Source: Saprospiraceae bacterium (GTDB taxonomy: Bacteria; Bacteroidota; Bacteroidia; Chitinophagales; Saprospiraceae). From it: a stretch of DNA of 62,100 nucleotides. This document shows positions 1 to 9,600 of this stretch, piece by piece. The stretch lies in assembly GCA_016710585.1 (NCBI GenBank), contig JADJVN010000033.1, forward strand, positions 1 through 62,100, given 5' to 3'. How positions within the stretch are numbered: position 1 is the stretch's first letter; each line of letters opens with the position of its first letter. The notes beneath the pieces were generated by a model. It was not told the origin of the DNA. It searched no databases and worked only from the letters and a program-made list of their open reading frames with translations. A program made the position numbers and the translations under genes.

Positions 1-1
1 A

Positions 2-661
2 AATCTAAGTGCTGGAAATTATGTTGTTACTGTCACTGATTCAAGAGGATGTACTGGTACTGCTTCTGTTTCTATAAGCAATACAAATGGTGCTTCTGTA
101 AATGCTGGTCCTGATGTAGCTATTTGCAATGGTTCTGCAACTTCATTGACCGCAACTCCTAGTGGAGGAACCGTGCCATACACATATGCGTGGAGTAATG
201 GTGGAACTACTCAGGTTATTTCTGTGAGCCCAGCAGTGACAACAACATACACAGTAACAGTGACAGATAATATAGGCTGTCTTGCTACTGACCAAGTAGT
301 GGTTACTGTTAATACAAGACCAAGTCTTACTAATATTTCAAAAATAGATGCAAAATGTGGTCAGGCTAATGGATCGGCTACAGCTAATCCTACAGGAGGA
401 TTAAGTCCTTATACTTATATATGGTCTTCAGGTGAAAATACTCAGACTATTTCAAATAAAACTGTTGGAACATATCTCGTGACAGTTACAGATACAAGAG
501 GCTGTACTGCAAATGCAAGATTTATAAATAATATTGCAGGTCCAACTGAAATGTGCTGGTTCAGATGCAACGATTTGTTCTGGAAAAAAGTGAACTTGAC
601 TGCAGCGCCAAGTGGAGGAAACTTCACCATTTACCTATGCATGGAGCGGTGGTGCTGGTAA
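2..661 (+). CDS. Giant protein fragment 1: PKD/SprB-like modules
   Basis: Open from the window edge; the first Met in frame (146) is internal, because the coding pattern NLSAGNYVVTVTDSRGC is already present upstream of it. It holds three Ig-like modules. The frame is lost near 620 (acttcaccattt), where the next frame continues as SPFTYAWSGGAGNTQT, and the fragment ends at an out-of-frame stop at 661. Confidence 0.75.
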   Translation, partial: NLSAGNYVVTVTDSRGCTGTASVSISNTNGASVNAGPDVAICNGSATSLTATPSGGTVPYTYAWSNGGTTQVISVSPAVTTTYTVTVTDNIGCLATDQVVVTVNTRPSLTNISKIDAKCGQANGSATANPTGGLSPYTYIWSSGENTQTISNKTVGTYLVTVTDTRGCTANARFINNIAGPTEMCWFRCNDLFWKKVNLTAAPSGGNFTIYLCMERWCW

Positions 662-3600
662 TACTCAGACAGTGCAACGGTTAGCCCTAGGAAGCACCAC
701 TTATACTGTGACAGTAACTGATGCAAACAATTGTACAGCTACTGATAATGTGATCGTATAATGTAATCCAGTACCTAATGTTAATGCAGGTTCAGATGTT
801 GGTGTTTGTATAGGATCTTCTGCCACTCTAATTGCAGTTGGCAGCGGTGGCACACCATCATATTCTTATACTTGGAATAATCCAGCAAGTTCAGGTGCAC
901 AAAAAATTGTAACACCTACTACAACTACGACATATACAGTAACAGTTGCTGATCAAAATGGCTGTACTGATACAGATCAAGTGATCGTTACAGTAAATGC
1001 AAAACCAAATGTAGTGGCTAGTGCAGATGTAGCAATTTGTGTTGGCTCATCAACCACAATTTCAGCTAATGCAAATGGCGGGTTAGCTCCATACACATAT
1101 AATTGGAATAATGGCATTGGCTCTGGTCAATCTAAAATTATTACTCCAACTACAACAACAACATGTATTGTTACAGTAGTTGATGCAAATGGTTGTACTA
1201 ATACAGACCAAGTGATTGTGACTGTAAATGCAAAACCATCGAGTGGAATCAGAGCTCCAAATACAGTATGTGCCCTTGAAGGTGCTACTTTTGAAGCATT
1301 CCCTCCAGTAGTTGGAGCTACTTATAATTGGAATACTGATGGTGGAAATCCAGCTACTTCCAATTTGGATAATATTACAGTAACTTGGCCAACGACTTAT
1401 ATTGGAACAACTAGGACAGTTAGCTTAACAGTTACCGATGTTAATGGATGTAGCTCAGTGTATACCCATCCAATTAATGTAACTCAGAATCCAATCGCTA
1501 GTGCAGGACCTGATAAAGAAATTTGTGAAGGTGGAAGTACAACAATTGGAGGAACTCCTTCAGGGCCAACTGGTTCAACTTTTTATTGGACTCCAAATAC
1601 GTTCTTGAATAGCAATACTGTTGCGAATCCAATAGCATTCCCTCCAGTTACGACTACTTATACATTAGTCACAACAATCAATGGTTGTACAAAATCTGAT
1701 CAAATTACTGTCAGGGTTAATGCTTTATTAAATCCTATCGCTAGTGCAACAGCTGATCCTAGTAGAATATGTACAGGTAAGAATACTACTCTTACAGGTT
1801 CCGCTCTAGCTAACGGAGGAGCTGGTGCCCCTTTCGCATTTGTTTGGAATAATTCTCTTGGTTCAGGTGCAATAAAAACAGCAACACCACCAAGTACAAC
1901 TAATTATATTGTTACTGTAACAGATAAGGCAGGATGTACTGATACAGCATCTGTAAGAGTACAAGTAGATCCTTGCGGAAGTATTGGAGATTATGTTTGG
2001 GTTGATACAGATGGAGATGGCGTTCAAGATCCTACAGAACTTGGATTAAATGGCGTAACAGTACTTTTTAAAAGATGCATTAGGAAATGTGTTGGCTACC
2101 ACTGTAACTACCACTGGAGGTCCATTAACTAGTGCGGGTTATTATAATTTCCCAGATCTTTTTGCAAATAACTATAAAGTGATGTTTATGGCTCCTACAG
2201 GTTATAATTTGACTGATGACAATTCTGCAACAAGTACAGATGAAAATGATAGTGATGCTGATCCAGTTACTGGAACGACTGCGACTATTAGTTTAGCACC
2301 AGGGCAAATGATTACAAACGTTGACGCGGGATTATACCAACCAGCAAGTATTGGAAATTATGTTTGGGAAGATTTAAATAAAAATGGTATTCAAGATTTC
2401 GGAGAGTACGGTGTAAATGGTGTAACAGTATTGTTGAAGAATGCAAATGGAACAGTACTACAATCTACGGTGACTGCAACGAATGCAGGAACAGCTGGAT
2501 ACTACCAATTTACAAATCTAGCTCCGAAATTATATCGTGATGTTCATGACACCCGCTGGTTATAATGAAACAACACCAAATACTACAACAGACACAAATG
2601 ACAGTGATGCTGATCCAACTACTGGAAATTCACCTGTGACAAATTTAGTATCTGGTGAAAGCGACCAGACAGTTGATGCAGGTATTTATAAACCAGCAAC
2701 AATAGGAGATTATGTATGGAGAGATACTGACGGTGATGGTATCCAAGATCCGACTGAACTTGGAATCAATGGTGTAACAGTATTATTAAAAGATGCTACA
2801 ACTTTAGCAGTTCTTCAAACTACAGTTACTACGAATGGTGGACCAACAGGAAGTGCAGGATATTATAACTTTACAGTTGATCCAGGAACATATGTAGTGA
2901 TGTTTATGGCTCCTACGGGCAATACACTTTCACCAACAGGAAATGGAACAACAACAACTGACTCAGATCCAAATCCAACTACTGGAAATTCAAATCCAGT
3001 AACAGTAACAAGTGGTGGATCAAATCAAACAATAGATGCAGGATTATATCAACCAGCAAGTTTAGGAAACTATGTTTGGGAAGATTTAAATAAAAATGGT
3101 ATTCAAGAAGCTGGAGAGCCGGGTGTAAATGGTGTGACAGTATTGTTGAAGAATGCAAATGGAACAGTATTACAATCTACAGTGACTGCAACGAATGCAG
3201 GAACTGCTGGATACTACCAATTTACAAATCTAGCTCCAGGCGATTATATCGTGATGTTCATGACTCCAACTGGGTACAATGAGACAACACCAAATACGAC
3301 AACAGATGCAAATGATAGTGATGCAGATCCAGCTACAGGTAATTCTCCATTGACGAATTTGGTATCTGGAGAAAGTGATCAAACAATCGACGCAGGTATT
3401 TATAGACCAGCAACAATTGGAGATTATGTATGGAGAGATACTGATGGTGATGGTATCCAAGATCCAACTGAACTTGGAATCAACGGAGTAACAGTATTAT
3501 TAAAAGATGCTACAACTTTAGCAGTTCTTCAAACTACAGTTACTACGAATGGTGGACCAACAGGAGGAGCAGGATATTATAGCTTCACAGCTGATCCAGG

Positions 3601-6600
3601 AACATATGTGGTGATGTTTATGGCTCCTACGGGCAATACTCTTTCACCAACAGGAAATGGAACAACAACAACTGACTCAGATCCAAATCCAACTACTGGA
3701 AATTCAAATCCAGTAACAGTAACAAGTGGTGGATCAAATCAAACAATAGATGCAGGATTATATCAACCAGCAAGTTTAGGAAACTATGTTTGGGAAGATT
3801 TAAATAAAAATGGTATTCAAGAAGCTGGAGAGCCAGGAGTAAATGGTGTAACAGTATTGTTGAAGAATGCAGGAGGAATTGTATTACAAACTACAGTGAC
3901 TACAACGAATGCAGGAACAGCAGGATACTACCAATTTACAAATCAGCTCCAGGCGATTATATAGTGATGTTCATGACTCCAACTGGGTACAATGAAACAA
4001 CACCAAATACAACAGCTGATACTAATGACAGTGATGCAGATCCAACCACTGGAAATGCACCGGTTACAAATTTAGTATCTGGAGAAAGTGATCAAACAAT
4101 CGACGCAGGTATTTATAGACCAGCAACAATAGGAGATTATGTATGGAGAGATACTGATGGTGATGGTATCCAAGATCCAACAGAACTTGGAATCAACGGA
4201 GTAACAGTATTATTAAAAGATGCTACAACTTTAGCAGTTCTTCAAACTACAGTTACTACGAATGGTGGACCAACAGGAGGAGCAGGATATTATAACTTTA
4301 CAGTTGATCAAGGAACATATGTGGTGATGTTTGCCACCACGGGCAATACACTTTCACCAACAGGAAATGGAACAACAACAACTGACTCCAGATCCAAATC
4401 CTACTACTGGAAATTCAAATCCAGTAACAGTAACAAGTGGTGGATCAAATCAAACAATCGATGCAGGATTATATCAACCCAGCAAGTTAGGGAAACTATG
4501 TTTGGGAAGATTTGAATAAAAATGGTATTCAAGAAGCTGGAGTCAGGGTAAATGGGGTAACAGTATTGTTGAAGAATGCAGGAGGAATTGTATTACAAAC
4601 TACAGTGACTACAACGAATGCAGGAACAGCAGGATACTACCAATTTACAAATTTAGCACCAGGCGATTATATCGTGATGTTCATGACTCCAACTGGATAC
4701 AATGAAACAACGCCGAATACAACAGCTGATAATAATGATAGTGATGCAGATCCAACTACTGGTAATTCTCCATTGACGAATTTGGTATCTGGAGAAAGTG
4801 ATCAAACAATAGATGCTGGTATATACCGACCAGCTACAATAGGAGATTATGTATGGAGAGATACAATAGCTTTACGGTAGAGCCAGGAAGTTATGTAGTG
4901 ATGTTTATGGCACCTGCTGGAAGCAGTTTGTCTCCGACAGGAAATGGTACAACTACAACTGACTCAGATCCAAATCCATTGACTGGTAATACGAACACAG
5001 TAGTGGTAACGAGTGGATCTACGAATTATACAATAGATGCAGGTATGAAGTGTAATGCTACTGTAACTGCAGGTTCAGATGTAGCAATTTGCTTTGGATC
5101 ATCCACAACATTAATAGCTACTGGATCTAACGGAGTATTGCCTTATCAGTATGCTTGGAATAATCCAGCATCTATCGGCACAACGAAAATAGTTAATCCG
5201 ACATTGACTACAACATATACAGTAACAGTTACAGATAATGTAGGCTGTTCTGCAACAGATCAAGTAACAGTAACTGTAAATCCAAATCCAACAGTTAATG
5301 CTGGTGTAGATCAAGCGATTTGTTTAGGATTTAGTGCAAACTTATCCGCTACTGGAAATAGTGGTTTAGCACCATATACCTTCAATTGGGATAATGGATT
5401 AGGCTTAGGTCAAACTAAGTCAGTAAGTCCAGTAACAACGACAACTTACACGGTTACTATAACTGATGCAAACGGATGTAGTAATACAGATCAAGTTATC
5501 GTGAGAGTAAATCAAAATCCAGTAGTAAATGCTGGAATTGATCAAACTCAGTGTCCAAATATTGCTACAAGCTTAACAGCTAATGCAAATGGAGGACTTG
5601 CACCATATACTTTCAGTTGGGATGATGGATTAGGTTTTGGTCAAACGAAATCAGTGAGTCCAACAACTACAACTACTTATACTGTGACTGTAACGGATGC
5701 AAATGGATGTACGAATACTGATCAAGTTCAGATCATAGTAATTCAGTGCGGTGCATTGGGCAACTATGTTTGGGAAGATTTAGATGGTGATGGTGTTCAA
5801 GATGCTGGTGAACCAGGTATAAATGGTGTAACAGTAATTTTGAAAGATGGAAATGGAAATCCAATTCTGGGCGTATATTAGTTACTTCAACTAATATAAC
5901 TACTGGACAAGCAGGTTACTATCAATTTGCAAATCTACCATCTGGAAATTATATTGTAATGTTTATGACTCCTACGGGATATTCATTGACAGATCAAAAT
6001 TCTCCAACAGGTACAGCTTCAACAAACTCAGATCCAAATCCTACAACTGGAAATACAGCTGTAATTTTCTTGGCTCCTGGTGAAACAAATAATGATGTCG
6101 ATGCAGGGTTAACAAAACCAGCAATGATAGGAGATTATGTGTGGAGAGATACAGATGGTGATGGTATACAAGATCCAACAGAAACTGGATTGAATGGTGT
6201 GACTGTATTATTGAAAGATGCTACAACATTGGCAGTAATTCAAACAACAGTAACTACTACAGGTGGACCATTAACAAGTGCAGGATATTATAACTTCACA
6301 GTTGATCCAGGAACTTATGTAGTCATGTTTATGGCTCCTACTGGAAATACCTTGTCTCCAACTGGAAACGGAACAGTAGGTACGGATTCAAATCCAAATC
6401 CTACGACTGGAAATACAACTCCAATCGCAGTAACTAGTGGAAGTACAAATACTACAATTGACGCAGGTCTATATCAACCAGCAAGTTTAGGAAACTATGT
6501 GTGGGAAGATTTAAATAAAAATGGTATTCAAGAAGCTGGAGAGCCAGGAGTAAATGGAGTAACAGTATTGTTGAAGAATGTAGGAGGAATTGTATTACAA

Positions 6601-9600
6601 ACTACAGTGACTACAACGAATGCAGGAACAGCAGGTTACTACCAATTCACAAATCTTGCCCCTGGAGATTATATCGTGATGTTCATGACTCCAACTGGAT
6701 ATAATGAAACAACACCAAACACAACAGCAGAGCAAATGATAGTGATGCAGATCCAACAACTGGAAATGCACCGGTTACGAACTTAGTATCTGGAGAAAGT
6801 GATCAAACAATCGATGCAGGTATTTACAGACCAGCAATTATTGGAGATTATGTGTGGAATGATACAGATGGTGATGGCGTTCAAGATCCAACAGAAACAG
6901 GTCTCAATGGAGTAACAGTGTTATTGAAGGATGCTACAACATTAGCAGTACTTCAAACAACTGTAACTACTACTGGACCTTCAGGAACTGCTGGATATTA
7001 TAGCTTCTCAGTAGATCCAGGATCTTATGTAGTGATGTTTATGACTCCTACAGGAGGTGTTTTATCACCTACAGGAAATGGAACAACAACTACTGATTCA
7101 GATCCAAATCCGACTACTGGAAATTCAACTCCAATCACTGTAGTAAGTGGTGGTACAAATACAACTATAGATGCAGGTATTTATCAACCAGCAAGCATAG
7201 GAAACTATGTCTGGGAAGATTTAAATAAGAATGGTATTCAAGAAGCTGGAGAGCCAGGAGTAAATGGTGTAACAGTATTGTTGAAGAATGCAGTTGGAAC
7301 TGTTTTACAGACTACTGTAACAACAACCAATGCAGGAACAGCAGGTTACTATCAATTCACAAATCTTGCCCCTGGTGATTATATGGTGATGTTCATGACT
7401 CCAACAGGATATAATGAAACAACACCAAACACAACAGCTGACAATAACGATAGTGATGCAGATCCAGCTACTGGAAATGCACCATTGACAAACTTAGTAT
7501 CAGGAGAAAGCGATCAAACAATCGATGCAGGTATTTATAGACCAGCAACAATTGGAGATTATGTATGGAGAGATACTGATGGAGATGGAGTTCAAGATCC
7601 AACAGAAGTGGGAATGAATGGTGTTACAGTTTTATTGAAGGATCCAACAACATTGGCAGTTCTTCAGACAACTGTAACTACTACTGGACCATCTGGAAAT
7701 GCAGGATATTATAGCTTTACGGTAGAACCAGGAAGTTATGTGGTAATGTTCATGGCACCTACTGGAAGCAGTTTGTCACCAACTGGAAATGGAACGACGA
7801 GCACAGACTCAGATCCAAATCCATTAACTGGAAATACTAATACAGTTGTTGTAACAAGTGGATCTACGATCACTACAATTGATGCTGGTATGAAATGTAA
7901 TGCTACTGTATCTGCAGGATCAGATGTAGCTGTATGTTCTGGTTCATCTGCCACATTATTAGCTACAGCATCCAACGGAGTGTCCCCATATCAGTTTGCT
8001 TGGAACAATCCAGCATCTGTAGGTTCGACAAAAATTGTTAGTCCTTCTTTGACTACAACATACACAGTAACAGTTACAGATAATGTAGGCTGTTCTGCTA
8101 CAGATCAAGTTATCGTTACGGTGAATTTAAACCCTACGGTAAATGCAGGTGTGGATCAATCAATTTGTTTGGGATATAGTGCAAACTTATCTGCAACTGG
8201 AAATAGTGGATTAGCACCATATACTTTCAATTGGGATAATGGTTTAGGATTAGGTCAAAATAAATCAGTAAATCCAATTACTACAACTACATACACAGTT
8301 ACAATAACTGATGCAAACGGATGTAGTAATACAGACCAAGTGGTTGTAAGAGTAAATCAAAATCCAGTAGTAAACGCTGGAATTGATCAAACACAATGTC
8401 CAAGTACACCAACAAGCTTAACGGCTAATGCAAATGGTGGACTTGCACCTTATACATTCAGTTGGGATAATGGTTTAGGCTTAGGTCAAACGAAGACAGT
8501 AAGTCCAACTACGACAACTACATATAATGTGACAGTTACCGATGCTAATGGCTGTACAAATACAGACCAAGTTCAGATTATAGTAATTCAGTGCGGTGCA
8601 TTGGGTAACTATGTATGGGAAGATTTGGATGGTGATGGTGTACAAGATGCTGGTGAGCCAGGAATAAATGGTGTGACTGTAATATTGAAAGATGGACTTG
8701 GATTCCCAATTCCTGGAAAAGTATTAGTTACTTCGACAAATTTAACAACGGGTCAAGCAGGTTACTACCAGTTTACAAATCTACCTGCTGGAAGTTATAT
8801 TGTGATGTTTATGACTCCTACGGGATATACATTAACTGATCAAAATTCTCCAACAGGAACAGCCGCAACAAACTCAGATCCAAATCCTACAACTGGTAAT
8901 ACAGCAGTGATTAACTTAGGAGCTGGTGAAACAAATAATGATGTTGATGCAGGTTTAACTAAGCCAGCTTCAATAGGAGATTATGTGTGGAGAGATACAG
9001 ATGGAGATGGTGTTCAAGACCCAACTGAAACAGGATTGAATGGCGTAACAGTATTATTGAAAGATGCTACAACATTAGCAGTACTTCAGACAACAGTAAC
9101 TACTACAGGTGGTCCGTTAACTAGTCCTGGATATTATACATTCAATGTAGAACCTGGAACTTATGTAGTGATGTTCATGGCTCCTGCAGGAAATACTTTA
9201 TCTCCTACTGGTAATGGAACTGTTGGTACAGATTCAAATCCAAATCCAACAACTGGAAATACAGCTCCGATTGTAGTAACTAGCGGAAGTACGAATACAA
9301 CAATAGATGCAGGTCTTTACCAACCAGCTAGTTTAGGAAACTACGTTTGGTTTGATGAAGATAAAGATGGTGTTCAAGATGCAAATGAAGTGGGAATAGA
9401 TGGTTTTGTTGTGAATTTGTATAATGCTGCTGGTGTGCTACAAGCTTCTACAACAACTATTCAAAATCCAAATGACGGATCACATGGATATTATCAATTT
9501 ACTAATCTTGCACCAGGTGCTTACTATGTTCAAATAGTTCCAACTGCAGGATTAGGATATACTTCTACAATTCCTAATAATCAACCTCTAGCAAATGAAG

